A stretch of 64,000 bases of DNA, taken from NCBI GenBank assembly GCA_022842065.1, contig JALHQH010000045.1, positions 1 to 64,000 of the forward strand, in the 5' to 3' direction. Each line of letters starts with the position of its first letter. Position 1 is the stretch's first letter. A program made the position numbers and the translations under genes. This document shows positions 53,950 through 62,569 of this stretch, piece by piece. The stretch comes from Caldilineaceae bacterium (GTDB taxonomy: Bacteria > Chloroflexota > Anaerolineae > Caldilineales > Caldilineaceae). The notes under the pieces were generated by a model. It did not search any database, was not told the origin of the DNA, and saw only the letters and a list, made by a program, of their open reading frames with translations.

Positions 53950-55308
53950 ATGACGAACACAGCTACCGCTACCCAGCCGCTCGCCCCCTATGGCCTGCCC
54001 TATTGGCTCGACCTGCCCCGGCCGCGCTATGCGCCGTTAACCGCCAATCGCACCGCCGATGCCGTTGTAATCGGGGGCGGTATCTGTGGCCTCAAGATCG
54101 CCCACTATCTGCAGGGTCAGGGTGTCAACTGCGTGATCCTGGAAGGGGGACAGGTGGGTGATGGCGCGTCGGCGCGCAACCAGGGCAGCATCAACCACGG
54201 TGCGAATGTAAGTTATGTCGAGGCGATTGAACGTTATGGGCGGACGCAGGCCAAATTGATCTGGCAGCTTGGGTTGGAGAATCACCGCCTGACCCGTGAG
54301 CAGCTCGCCGCCTATGCGATTGATTGTGACTATCAAGTCGGCGGCTACACCTTTCTGGTCCGCCGTGATCTGCCCGACGCCGAAAAAAGTTTGGCGACCT
54401 ATCAGCAGGACTATAAGTTGCTGCGCGCAGATGGTTTCGGGGTTGACTATCTGGACGAAGCTGCTGCGTACGCCGCCACCGCTAACCCCCTCTTTGTCGG
54501 CGGCTTGAACTATCTCACCGATGCCCAGTTTCATTCGGGGAAATATGTGGTGGGGCTGGCGCAAGGGGTGGCCGGGTTGCCCGGCGTCACCCTCTATGAG
54601 CAGACGCGGGTGCAACGCATGGTACGCCAGGATGTGAGCACCCTGGTGGTCACCAACCAGGGTACGGTCAGCACCGGGCTGGTCTTTCTCGCGCTCAACG
54701 CCCTCGCCCCGCAACAGGTGCCTGATCTGTCACCTGGTCTGCGCGCCGAGCGGGGACAGGTGATTGTCACCGCGCCGCTCGCAACCCGTCCCTGTACCGG
54801 CGGCTATGGCACAGCAATGGCCTGGTGGCGCGAAATCGTGGAAGCGGATGGTCGCTTTCGGCTGCTCTTTGGTGGTGGGCGCAAGCGCGACGAGCCGGAT
54901 AGCCTCTTCCCCCAATTCACGGCGGCTGGTCAACCCCATCCACTCCTGGAAAGTGAAGGCTTTTCGCCCTCGACCCCCCATCAACAGCGGCTGGACCGCG
55001 AATTTGCTAAGCTCTTCCCCCACCTGGCCGGCGTGCCGATCACCCATCGCTGGGGTGGCCTACAATCATTCACCGCCGACGATTTCCCCGAAGTGGGGCT
55101 CTTTGATGCAGAACGCCAGATCTACGGTGCTGCCGGCTTTTGCGGCCGTGGCAACTGTTACGCCGACGTGGCCGCCGCCTATGTTGTCAGCCAGGCGTTG
55201 GGCCAGCCTGGACCGTTGAGTGCAGACTACACTACCCTGATCACAGGATTGATGCCAGTTCGGCGTCCGGCGGCCGCGTGGAGCGATTGGTTCAGTTTGT
55301 ATAAATAA
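53950..55308 (+). CDS. FAD-dependent oxidoreductase (DAO family)
   Basis: The protein has 452 residues. The N-terminal FAD-binding motif ADAVVIGGGICGLKIAHYLQ ends with an acidic residue in VILEGG, followed by SARNQGSINHG, typical of D-amino-acid-oxidase-like proteins. C-terminal RWGGLQSFTADDFPEVGLFD and GFCGRGNCYADVAAAY are the second FAD contacts. It probably oxidises an amino or imino acid or sarcosine-like compound. It lies in a group with the PhyH oxygenase and a DapA-family aldolase. A short fragment of an enolase-superfamily gene follows its stop. Confidence 0.87.
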   Translation: MTNTATATQPLAPYGLPYWLDLPRPRYAPLTANRTADAVVIGGGICGLKIAHYLQGQGVNCVILEGGQVGDGASARNQGSINHGANVSYVEAIERYGRTQAKLIWQLGLENHRLTREQLAAYAIDCDYQVGGYTFLVRRDLPDAEKSLATYQQDYKLLRADGFGVDYLDEAAAYAATANPLFVGGLNYLTDAQFHSGKYVVGLAQGVAGLPGVTLYEQTRVQRMVRQDVSTLVVTNQGTVSTGLVFLALNALAPQQVPDLSPGLRAERGQVIVTAPLATRPCTGGYGTAMAWWREIVEADGRFRLLFGGGRKRDEPDSLFPQFTAAGQPHPLLESEGFSPSTPHQQRLDREFAKLFPHLAGVPITHRWGGLQSFTADDFPEVGLFDAERQIYGAAGFCGRGNCYADVAAAYVVSQALGQPGPLSADYTTLITGLMPVRRPAAAWSDWFSLYK

Positions 55309-55316
55309 GGTGCACG

Positions 55317-55487
55317 ATGGCGTCAGACTTTGTCGGCAGTTGGACGCGCGTGGATGACGTGATTGTCGAGCCAATTCAATTTCGCGATGGCTATACCCCC
55401 ACCCTGCTGGCCCCTGGGTTGGGTTATGAACTAGATTTGGCCGCGTTGGCGCGTTATACGCAAGGGTATGCGCGGCTGGCGTTGTAG
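55317..55487 (+). pseudogene. C-terminal remnant of a mandelate-racemase/enolase-superfamily gene
   Basis: This 56-codon frame begins eight bases after the FAD gene and reads FVGSWTRVDDVIVEPIQFRD then GYTPTLLAPGLGYELDLAAL and ARYTQGYARL. The PGLGxELDxxALARY end is the usual C-terminus of MR/MLE enzymes, but the whole catalytic barrel is missing. It is an apparent truncated relic, too short to be functional. The living relative in this window (26138-27319) differs. Confidence 0.55.
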
Positions 55488-55602
55488 CCTAAAGCTGTGT
55501 CACTGCAGTATCTGTAGACCGCAATCATTCCCGCCGGATCGCCAGATCCGGCGGCGATTTGCCAATCGCCCTAGAGCAACCATGACGAAGGAGTAAACAC
55601 CT
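55488..55602. repeat. GGATC-type hairpin pair before the DapA-family gene
   Basis: Hairpins ccgccggatc-gcca-gatccggcgg (55531-55554) and ggcgatt-tgcc-aatcgcc (55553-55570) repeat the arrangement at 37733-37779. A binding site, aaggag, precedes the ATG at 55603. Confidence 0.7.
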
Positions 55603-56520
55603 ATGCCCCGTTATCCACAAGCAATCCTCATCTCCTGCGAAGCGCCGTGGGATGAGCGCGAGCAACTACTCGAAGCGGTCTTTCGGCGCGAGGTGCGTAT
55701 GGTGCTGGAACACTTTAACCACCTCTACATCTTTGGCACGGCTGGCGAAGGGCACGCAGTCGATACGGCGCGCTTTCAGCAATTGGTGCAGATCTTCTAT
55801 GAAGAGACGCGTGGCCCCGATATCCACCCGATGGTTGGCGTGATCGGTCTCTCTACCGCCAATATTGTCGAGCGAATCGCCTTTGCCTACGAGACTGGCT
55901 TTCGGGTCTTCCAGATCTCGCTGCCCAGTTGGGGTGCGCTCAACAATCACGAGTTGCTGACCTTCTTCCGCGATGTCTGTGGCAGCTTTCCCGATGCCCA
56001 GTTCTTACACTACAACCTGCCGCGCACCAAACGGGTGCTCGACGGGGCGGATTATCGCCGCTTGATCGACGCCATTCCCAACCTGGTTGCCACCAAAAAT
56101 ACCGGTGGCGGCCTAGATCGCGCCGCCAACCTGATGACCCATGCGCCCGAATTGCAACACTTCTTTGGCGAAGCGAACTTTCCCCACGGCTGTCTCTATG
56201 GCGAGTGTGCGCTGCTCTCCTCCTTTGGGCCAATGTCGCCGCACAAGGCCAAGGCGCTTTTCGACGCTGGGCGCATGGGCGATCTGCCCACGATGTTTGC
56301 GTTACAAAAAGAGTTTCACGACATGTTGCACGGGCTGCTGGGGCCACTGCTGGCGGAAGGGCGCATCGACGGGGCCTATGATAAACTGTTGGTGCGCCTG
56401 GGCGGCTTAGAGGAGATGCCGCTGCGTCTGCTCTCGCCTTATCAAGGTTTTAGCGAAGCGCAATATCAGGCCTGCAAGCAGATTTTGCACGAACAGTTCC
56501 CGGCGTTTTTGCCGATATGA
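55603..56520 (+). CDS. DapA/NAL-family class I aldolase
   Basis: The protein has 305 residues with the TIM-barrel layout of dihydrodipicolinate synthase and N-acetylneuraminate lyase. YIFGTAGEGHAVD is the substrate-carboxylate loop (usually GTxGE), Y137 is in LHYNLPRTKR, and the Schiff-base lysine K165 is in LVATKNTGGG. It catalyses aldol cleavage or condensation of a pyruvate-like substrate. Sugar-acid or sialic acid breakdown fits the sialidase-like gene upstream, but specificity residues cannot be read. Start by a good binding site. Confidence 0.87.
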   Translation: MPRYPQAILISCEAPWDEREQLLEAVFRREVRMVLEHFNHLYIFGTAGEGHAVDTARFQQLVQIFYEETRGPDIHPMVGVIGLSTANIVERIAFAYETGFRVFQISLPSWGALNNHELLTFFRDVCGSFPDAQFLHYNLPRTKRVLDGADYRRLIDAIPNLVATKNTGGGLDRAANLMTHAPELQHFFGEANFPHGCLYGECALLSSFGPMSPHKAKALFDAGRMGDLPTMFALQKEFHDMLHGLLGPLLAEGRIDGAYDKLLVRLGGLEEMPLRLLSPYQGFSEAQYQACKQILHEQFPAFLPI

Positions 56521-56777
56521 ACGGGTTACGCAACCGCGCATCATCTCCAGTGGTCGTCTGCTTATATCATCACTAGTACAGTAACGGCGTAAATAGGCCA
56601 ATAGTAAGTCAGTAGGACAGTAAAACAATGACTGCCCCACTGACTTTACTGTCTCACTGAACTACTGGCTTATTTAGGCCGCTGCGTACTAAAGTGAAAT
56701 CACTTTGAAACCAATCGTTTTACCAGTGTAAAAACGCCGATTTTTGTATTGGTCAAGCACACGGTGAAATGAAGCAT
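56521..56777. other. Intergenic stretch with an imperfect inverted repeat
   Basis: There is no gene. An imperfect palindrome of about 100 bases (56585-56684) ends with tatttaggccgc and gcgtactaa, which recurs at the left edge of the window (about 53-77). It probably belongs to a dispersed repeat. Confidence 0.5.
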
Positions 56778-56900
56778 CTTACCGCAAAGCGGCGCAGAGA
56801 TTTTCGTACAAGCCACCAATTTCCGCTGCGCTTCTCTGCCGCTTTGCACGCGTCGCACCCAAAGGGTACCCGACTCTCTCGTGGCCTGCTTTGCGGTAAG
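56778..56900. repeat. 123-bp inverted-repeat element at the lost xisH start
   Basis: Perfect 13-bp ends cttaccgcaaagc (56778-56790) and gctttgcggtaag (56888-56900) carry inner arms gcggcgcagaga / tctctgccgc. No coding capacity. It ends directly in front of the xisH trace, so it may have disrupted that gene's start. Confidence 0.7.
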
Positions 56901-56904
56901 TTTT

Positions 56905-56961
56905 TACGAAGCTGTAAAAAATGCGTTAAAGAAAGACGGATGGACGATTATACACAATTGA
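56905..56961 (+). pseudogene. xisH: N-terminal trace of xisH
   Basis: In the frame from 56905 the sequence reads YEAVKNALKKDGWTIIHN then a stop (56959-56961). This matches the N-terminus I recall for XisH (the AVKNAL-x-KDGWTITHDP block), but nothing else of the roughly 130-residue protein exists. The trace overlaps the xisI start in another frame. The remaining gene was probably deleted by recombination at a short shared sequence. Confidence 0.6.
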
Positions 56962-57272
56962 TAAAAGAGGCACTTTCGGGTTACGTGCGTTTGGCCAACA
57001 AAAGACCTGATGCTGATTGTGCTGTAACCACGGTATTTGATGATGCAAGTCAACACTACGTAGTGTTGGAAGTGGGCTGGAAGAACAATAAACGCGTACA
57101 AAATCTTGTGCTGCATGTTGCATTGCACGATGGAAAAATCTGGATCGAAGAAGATTGGACAAAAGATGGCATTGCAACCTATTTCTTAAATCGTGGTGTC
57201 CCACACGAACAAATTGTTTTAGGCTTTCAAGCCCCCAACATGCGCCCCTATACAGAATTTGCTGTTGCTTGA
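56940..57272 (+). CDS. xisI: XisI-family protein
   Basis: The protein has 110 residues from the Met at 56940. It reads DYTQLIKEALSGYVRLANKR, then AVTTVFDDASQHYVVLEVGW, KNNKRVQNLVLHVALHDGKI, WIEEDW and EQIVLGFQAPNMRPYTEFAVA. This is the XisI layout (fdxN-element excision controlling factor). XisI normally accompanies XisH, a putative nuclease-like protein; here only an xisH trace remains upstream. In most bacteria outside Anabaena the pair is a mobile module of unknown role. A longer in-frame ATG at 56769 would translate the inverted-repeat element, so it is rejected. Confidence 0.87.
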   Translation: MDDYTQLIKEALSGYVRLANKRPDADCAVTTVFDDASQHYVVLEVGWKNNKRVQNLVLHVALHDGKIWIEEDWTKDGIATYFLNRGVPHEQIVLGFQAPNMRPYTEFAVA

Positions 57273-57822
57273 ATTGTAACTCATTCGTTCGAAACCCATA
57301 CCACCGTTATACGCACGCGCAATACAAGAAGTAACCCATTATTCCTGTACAAAGTGTTACTTCTTGGCACTCATTGGTATAAATCGATAAAAAAGCCGCT
57401 ATCTTGTCTCAGCGGTTAAAAGAGGTCATGACCCAACGTTGGCAGCCGCTTGCGTCTCGTCATCAATCGTCTGCGCACACTCTACGGGCAACAGAACCTC
57501 AACGGCGGCGATGTCGATCAGGTGTCTTGTGCGGATGCTCGCGTCGCGCAGGTGACGCTCTATCACGATGACGAGCAGCCGAGTTCTTTGGCGTTGCCGG
57601 TGGCATAAGCTGCGCAAAGATTGACACTCGTTCCACTCAGTACCCGCGCAGATTGCTTCCACACAGTCGTCCATTCCCGCCGCGTTGCGATCGGCGATTA
57701 GACCCTATTGGGTGGGTGGCGGCCAGTGCAAGAGAGATAAAGCGCATACGATGTGTAATCGCTCGACCTCTTTATCTCTCTTGACACGTTACGCAGTCGC
57801 GAAGGGTAAGTCCCGGTTGGCC
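57273..57822. other. Gene-free stretch with an inverted repeat
   Basis: No supportable gene. A minus-strand 82-codon frame at 57426-57674 looks like composition noise or decayed sequence. Perfect 14-bp arms caagagagataaag (57729-57742) and ctttatctctcttg (57770-57783) flank 27 bases just after the NmrA-like gene stop and could terminate it. Confidence 0.6.
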
Positions 57823-58803
57823 TCACGCCGGCGACCGGCTCGCCTTGGACTCATCGAATGCATTGCGAATCACTGCATTGACCCCCGTCCATTCGATGCC
57901 CCCGTAGCGGTCATTGTCCAGGCGCGCCGGCGACATCAGGCCGAGGGCGCCGCAGTAGCCATATTGCATCGCCACCCACAGCGGCATGACCTCATCCGGC
58001 TTGCCCGGTTTGAAGCGCTTCAGTAACTTGATTACACCGCCAAGCAACCAGGTCGGCATGACCCGTTTGAGCGCGAAGTCTACCCCGGTTACCTGCTTTG
58101 CGATCTGCTGCGCTGCCCTCGGAGTCATACGTTGGCCGGCGATGTAGAGGTAGCGCGGGGTCGGGGCCGGGTCCAGCGCCGTTGCCGCAGCGAACTCGGC
58201 GGTGTTCTGCCACGTGGTGTATTCCATCAGCGTGTCCGGCGAGCCAAAGTAGGCAACCTGGCGTTTCTTGTAGTCAAAGAGCACCCAGCCACTACCCAGC
58301 AACTCCGTAAAGCCGCCCTGAAAAATCGAGGTAAACTCGATCTTTGCCTTTGCCTGCTGCATGATCCCGTCCGCCACTTGATGAAACTGGCGCCGCAGGT
58401 CGAAGTTGCGATGCGACCCCGCCGGTAACTTGGTGAAGTCGCCGGAAAAATCCGACGGGATGAAGCGGCGCACCTTGTGGGCAATGGCCGCTTTGAGCAG
58501 CCGCGACTGCACCCCAATGATCACCTCCTCCAGCCCCTGCAACGTCGAGACGACACTGTCGGCCCCGGCACAGACGCGCCGCAAGTCGTCGTCGCTGGCG
58601 TAATCCACCGGCTCGATGACGAGGCGGGGATCGGCTGTCCCGGTGGCGGGGGACGACACGGGGGCGCGCCCTTTGCGCACCAGCCCGCGCACAAGTACAT
58701 CTTGTCCCGTCAGGCGTGCCCGCACCAACAGGGCTTCACAGACCAATTTGCCCAAATTGCCCTGTGCCCCGGCGACGACGATCACCATTTGCGAATTTGA
58801 CAT
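57823..58803 (-). CDS. NmrA-like NAD(P)-binding protein (aromatic alcohol/isoflavone reductase type)
   Basis: The protein has 326 residues. An N-terminal Rossmann motif VIVVAGAQGNLGKLVCEALL (GxxGxxG) is followed by GLVRKGRA, VDYASDDDLRRVCAGADSVVSTLQG, and VRRFIPSDFSGDFTK, as in the NmrA/isoflavone-reductase group. It lacks the classic YxxxK; this group uses other residues. It probably reduces an aromatic or quinone-like substrate or acts as a redox sensor. The 94-residue gene at 58822 ends 18 bases upstream, so the two look cotranscribed. The AraC-type gene is divergent. Confidence 0.82.
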   Translation of the reverse strand: MSNSQMVIVVAGAQGNLGKLVCEALLVRARLTGQDVLVRGLVRKGRAPVSSPATGTADPRLVIEPVDYASDDDLRRVCAGADSVVSTLQGLEEVIIGVQSRLLKAAIAHKVRRFIPSDFSGDFTKLPAGSHRNFDLRRQFHQVADGIMQQAKAKIEFTSIFQGGFTELLGSGWVLFDYKKRQVAYFGSPDTLMEYTTWQNTAEFAAATALDPAPTPRYLYIAGQRMTPRAAQQIAKQVTGVDFALKRVMPTWLLGGVIKLLKRFKPGKPDEVMPLWVAMQYGYCGALGLMSPARLDNDRYGGIEWTGVNAVIRNAFDESKASRSPA

Positions 58804-58821
58804 GTTGTAGGCTCCTACTGC

Positions 58822-59106
58822 TTATGCCGTCGCTGCGTTGGGCAGCGTGGGTTCGACGGTTGGATAGAGATCAATGTCCCACCAGCGCGACATGGGCAGG
58901 CTGTTGACAACCGCGCTGGCTTGCGTCTCGTCCGCGGCGACGATTTCCAAGAAGACCGTGCCGCGGGCCAGTGAGAGGTGGACAAAGCCGAGTTGGCCAG
59001 CACTTCTAAGGACGGCGACTTGGGCGCGTTCCTCGGCCACGACAGCAAAGACTTCCTGCATGTTCGTGTTGGGCTTAAAGGTCGCGACGACCACATAGGT
59101 GTTCAT
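58822..59106 (-). CDS. Small dimeric alpha/beta-barrel (muconolactone isomerase-like) protein
   Basis: The protein has 94 residues with a ferredoxin-like layout: TYVVVATFKPNTNMQEVFAVVAEERAQVAVLRSAG, then FVHLSLARGTVFLEIVAADETQASAVVNSLPMS and a WDIDLYPTVEPT tail. This resembles muconolactone-isomerase-like or YCII-type dimeric barrel proteins, which bind small aromatic or fatty ligands. Function is unknown. A good ggagaaaa binding site precedes the ATG. It is the first gene of a two-gene unit with the NmrA-like reductase and is divergent from an AraC-family regulator, likely its controller. Confidence 0.72.
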   Translation of the reverse strand: MNTYVVVATFKPNTNMQEVFAVVAEERAQVAVLRSAGQLGFVHLSLARGTVFLEIVAADETQASAVVNSLPMSRWWDIDLYPTVEPTLPNAATA

Positions 59107-59249
59107 GGATTTTCTCCTTGTTTTGTGCTTGATTATTCTGCTTGCTGGATATATGATAGTCTATAACAAGGTGCGACGGAATGGCTAAGAAGCCACATTT
59201 TATATCCAATCGTCTAGGTTATTAATTTTTGAAAGATTCTGGAGTTATG

Positions 59250-60185
59250 ATGGATATTGTCTCCGAGTTGATGCGTTCGGTGGGGGTGATGCCCGCCTAT
59301 CTAGCCCAGGGTACCTTTCCCAAACCGTGGGGCATCGACTATCCGGCCATGCGCGGGGCGGCTTTTCATCTGGTGATGCGTGGCACTTGCTGGCTGCGTT
59401 CCGCCCAGTTGCCGGTGCCCATCCAGCTTGAGGCTGGCGATCTGGCGTTGGCCACGAGTCAACTAGCCTATCAGTTGGTCTCTGATCCGACCACGTCCGC
59501 CAAACCGATTGGGGAGGCGCTGACCACGGCACGGCGCGGGCCACCGCCGGAGGTGGAAATGGCGAACAGCACCTCCTTGGTCTGTGGCATTTATCGCTTT
59601 GCCGTCGAACCGATCCATCCTTTTTTTGCCGAACTGCCGCCCTTGATCCACATCCCGGCTCATCAAATTGCCGCGCATGAACCGATGTACGCCGCCCAGC
59701 GGCTGCTCTCGGCGGAGTTGACCTATGCCAACACCGAACCAGGCAAATCGATCCTCACCGACCGACTGGTGGATGTGATGTTCTATTACATCTTGCGCCA
59801 ATGGGTCAACAGCCAGCGCGGTCAACAGCAGGGGCAGGAGGCATCGTGGGTCAACGCTTACCACAATCCCTATCTGCGCAACGCCTTGGTCGCCATCCAT
59901 GAAAACCCGGCGCATCCCTGGCAAGTGGAAGAATTGGCGCAAAAGGCCAGCCTCTCGCGCGCCGCTTTTGCCCAACGCTTCAAAGCGCTTTTGGGCGATA
60001 CGCCAGTGAACTATGTGACCAAAGTGCGGATTCAGAAGGCGATGGAGCTATTAGTGCGCACCGAGGAGAGTATTGAGCGGATTGCGGAAACGGTGGGGTA
60101 TGCAACAGGGTTTGCCCTGTCTAAAGCCTTTAAGCGCATCGCCGGGGTGTCGCCGCAGCACTATCGCTTGCAGGCAACTGGGTGA
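59250..60185 (+). CDS. AraC-family transcriptional regulator
   Basis: The protein has 311 residues from the ATG at 59250, which has GGAG five bases upstream; 59247 and a TTG at 59229 are less well placed. The N-terminal 190 residues resemble the cupin-6 ligand domain of AraC regulators (RGTCWLRSAQLPVPIQLEAGDLALA). The C-terminal 100 residues hold two HTH units: WQVEELAQKASLSRAAFAQRFKALLGDTPVNYV and IERIAETVGYATGFALSKAFKRIAGVSPQHYR. It is divergent from the barrel-protein/NmrA-like reductase pair and probably regulates it. Confidence 0.88.
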   Translation: MDIVSELMRSVGVMPAYLAQGTFPKPWGIDYPAMRGAAFHLVMRGTCWLRSAQLPVPIQLEAGDLALATSQLAYQLVSDPTTSAKPIGEALTTARRGPPPEVEMANSTSLVCGIYRFAVEPIHPFFAELPPLIHIPAHQIAAHEPMYAAQRLLSAELTYANTEPGKSILTDRLVDVMFYYILRQWVNSQRGQQQGQEASWVNAYHNPYLRNALVAIHENPAHPWQVEELAQKASLSRAAFAQRFKALLGDTPVNYVTKVRIQKAMELLVRTEESIERIAETVGYATGFALSKAFKRIAGVSPQHYRLQATG

Positions 60186-60291
60186 TGCAGCGACATTCGC
60201 TTGCTTGGTGCAGTGATGTCATTGCGCTGCTTCGACGTTTACTACGGCAATGTTCAGCTTTATTTTGCGTTTTTCTTGTTTGCTGTAAAGC

Positions 60292-60321
60292 GCTGACCAG
60301 TTTCTAAGAACCGGTCAGCGT
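60292..60321 (-). terminator. Hairpin after the CruF-like gene
   Basis: Arms cgctgacc (60292-60299) and ggtcagcg (60314-60321) form a stem 24 bases past the stop of the leftward gene. The T-rich stretch after it is weak. Confidence 0.6.
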
Positions 60322-60344
60322 CGCTATCTCTACAGGGGTGCAAA

Positions 60345-61214
60345 TCAACGCAAACGATTAGATACTTGCACCTTGATAAAACAGAGAACGGTGACAAACA
60401 ACATGCTAAAGATCGACACGAGTGCCAACGTCTCGTACATGTCACGTGAATTCCAGCTTTGTCCTGCCTGGTCAACCAATGCTACATTGGTGGCCAGGGC
60501 GGCCATGCTCAAAAACTCAAGGATCAATGCGCCGTAGAACGCGGTAATCTGGTGCCAGTGACTTTTTTGCTCATTTGTCGTCGCGCTGCCGCTAACAGCA
60601 CTGGCTTGGCGGCGTAGATAAATGGCATAAAGTTGAAAGATGGTGTAGACGCACAAGAACCAGCCCATAAAGTTCTGGAAGGGCACGCCGAAGTAACCAC
60701 CGCCGTCATGCCAGATCCATACCTCGGCCAAGGTGGCGCGCGCTGGATCCATCGACATATCCCACATTACCATGATAAAGCTTGCCAACGCAGGTACAGC
60801 CCAGGTTTGCAAACGGTTGGCATTGGCATCAAACTTATCCAGGACGATATGCGCCAGATGCCAGGAGACATAGCAGACGGCATAGTAGGCCGGCATGATT
60901 AACAGGGGCACATCCCCCAACTTGGGTCCCAGCCTGTCGGTGTAGTGATAGTGACCAAAGGGAAAGCCCGTCTTGATACTCAGCGATTCGTAGCACCAAC
61001 TCACAATGAAGGCGATGACGAAGAAGACCGCTAAGCGTGTCCAGCCAATCTGCCGCTGCCCGTGCAACAGGACAAAGCCCAGCATGGAAAGGATGGAAAC
61101 GGCTGGGATCAGCCCATCCAGTGGACTGTCGAGGAGCACTGGTTTGAGCGCGTTGAAAAGTGCGAACAGGATAATGATGCCCCAGAGGGCCTGGTTGCGA
61201 AGTTTGTCATTCAT
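60345..61214 (-). CDS. Carotenoid biosynthesis protein of DUF422 (CruF-like)
   Basis: The protein has 289 residues with about eight membrane segments. It carries CYESLSIKTGFPFGHYHYTD, LGDVPLLIMPAYYAVCYVSWHLAHIV, then MVMWDMSMDPARATLAEVWIW and GGGYFGVPFQNFMGWFL, the signature blocks of DUF422. Members include CruF, the 1',2'-hydratase of gamma-carotene-type carotenoids. No other carotenoid genes are in the window, so the substrate and pathway are open. The gene is divergent from a TetR regulator across 150 bases, which may control it. Confidence 0.85.
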   Translation of the reverse strand: MNDKLRNQALWGIIILFALFNALKPVLLDSPLDGLIPAVSILSMLGFVLLHGQRQIGWTRLAVFFVIAFIVSWCYESLSIKTGFPFGHYHYTDRLGPKLGDVPLLIMPAYYAVCYVSWHLAHIVLDKFDANANRLQTWAVPALASFIMVMWDMSMDPARATLAEVWIWHDGGGYFGVPFQNFMGWFLCVYTIFQLYAIYLRRQASAVSGSATTNEQKSHWHQITAFYGALILEFLSMAALATNVALVDQAGQSWNSRDMYETLALVSIFSMLFVTVLCFIKVQVSNRLR

Positions 61215-61364
61215 GCGAGAATAGCTTCCTCAAATATGTGTTGTTTTGTTTACTTGTGTAAATTAGTATACTGCTGTAAAATCAACTGCATCTTAGTGAA
61301 ACGACCTGGGGATTGTCAATGATCAAGATCGTCCCCCTGTAAACTAATTGACACGCGGGGCAAA

Positions 61365-61946
61365 ATGTCTACAACGCAGAGCAATGATCGCCGGGCGCGA
61401 CGCACACGCGCTGCGTTGCAAAAAGCGCTGTTAGAGTTATTACAGAAGCGGCGGCTGGAGAGCATCCAGATCAAAGAGATCACCGATCTGGCGGATGTTT
61501 CGCGCCCGGCTTTCTATTTGCATTTTGAATCAAAAGAGGAGTTGCTACTGAGTCACATTGATGATCTCTTTGTCCAGTTGCACAAAGCTGTCTTTGCAGA
61601 TCTGCCCAATAGCCGGCCGGTCACGCTCGAAATGCTGGTGATGACCTCTTTTCAACTGTGGGGCAAGGAGGCTAAAGCCTGGCAAGTGGCCTTGCAGATT
61701 GAGAATAAAGATCTGCTACTCACCCGCTTGCGGCGGCACATGGCGATGTTGATGGATGAATTTGCCGCCTATCCAGGGAGCAACATCACCCAACATCCAA
61801 TGATGCACGATTATATCGTCGATTTTATGACCGGTGGGGTTTATATGTTGTTGCGCCGCTGGGCTGAGGAACACATGAAGACGCCCGCCGAACAGATCGG
61901 CCGGTTGGCTTATCAATTGGTAGCACATCTGGGCTCTTGGCCTTAA
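61365..61946 (+). CDS. TetR/AcrR-family transcriptional regulator
   Basis: The protein has 193 residues. The N-terminal helix-turn-helix is RRTRAALQKALLELLQKRRLESIQIKEITDLADVSRPAFYLHFESKEELL (residues 12-61), the standard TetR DNA-binding part. The C-terminal 130 residues form a poorly conserved ligand-binding helical domain. It is divergent from the DUF422 carotenoid gene, and so a likely regulator of that gene, itself or both. The effector is unknown. No clear binding site precedes the ATG at 61365. Confidence 0.88.
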   Translation: MSTTQSNDRRARRTRAALQKALLELLQKRRLESIQIKEITDLADVSRPAFYLHFESKEELLLSHIDDLFVQLHKAVFADLPNSRPVTLEMLVMTSFQLWGKEAKAWQVALQIENKDLLLTRLRRHMAMLMDEFAAYPGSNITQHPMMHDYIVDFMTGGVYMLLRRWAEEHMKTPAEQIGRLAYQLVAHLGSWP

Positions 61947-62104
61947 ACCCCAGGAGCAACGCCTACCACAATCCCGACAAAATAGTGACTTGTCATCAAG
62001 CAAACCAGCAGCTATATTACAGTGTGGCTGTACCGAAAATGGTAGAGTAGACCCCATCCACCAGTGAGTGCGGCAATTGGTTTTAAGCGAAATAGGAGAT
62101 CCCA

Positions 62105-62569
62105 ATGTCCGAACAGCAGAAAATAGACTATCGAAAGACCGCCGAGGCGATTGGCCGCTTAACCCCCCAGCAATATCAAGTGACCCAACAGAGTGGCACC
62201 GAACGCCCAGGCACCGGTGAATATTTACATAACAAGGAACCGGGGATCTACGTCGATATTGTCTCCGGTGAGCCGCTTTTTGCTTCCGCCGACAAATATG
62301 AAAGTGGCTGTGGTTGGCCCAGTTTTACCAAACCGATCACGCCGACGTATATCAAGGAACTACGCGACGTCTCGCATGGCATGGTCCGCATTGAAGTGCG
62401 TTCGACGCATGGCGATAGCCATTTGGGCCATGTCTTTACTGATGGGCCACGCGATCGGGGCGGCTTGCGTTACTGTATCAATTCCGCTTCACTGCGTTTT
62501 GTCCACCGTGATCAGATGGTAGCCGAAGGCTATGGTGACTATTTGGATCAAGTAGAAGAGGTTGCTTAA
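62105..62569 (+). CDS. msrB: Peptide-methionine (R)-S-oxide reductase
   Basis: The protein has 154 residues with MsrB motifs: GCGWPSF (resolving-region Cys69), [17 protein letters not shown] and catalytic Cys124 in [11 protein letters not shown]. The two CxxC zinc pairs of classical MsrB are absent, as in zinc-free members. It reduces methionine-R-sulfoxide in proteins. A good taggaga binding site is upstream. Its stop codon overlaps the ATG of a decayed msrA-like frame (TAATG), and an intact msrA lies at 62953, so an msrBA cluster is evident. Confidence 0.93.
   Translation: MSEQQKIDYRKTAEAIGRLTPQQYQVTQQSGTERPGTGEYLHNKEPGIYVDIVSGEPLFASADKYESGCGWPSFTKPITPTYIKELRDVSHGMVRIEVRSTHGDSHLGHVFTDGPRDRGGLRYCINSASLRFVHRDQMVAEGYGDYLDQVEEVA

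Noticed and set aside
57426..57674. 82-codon minus-strand frame
   Set aside because: There are no family motifs and the composition is odd, with many Cys and Arg. It lies among repeats, so it is not called as a gene.
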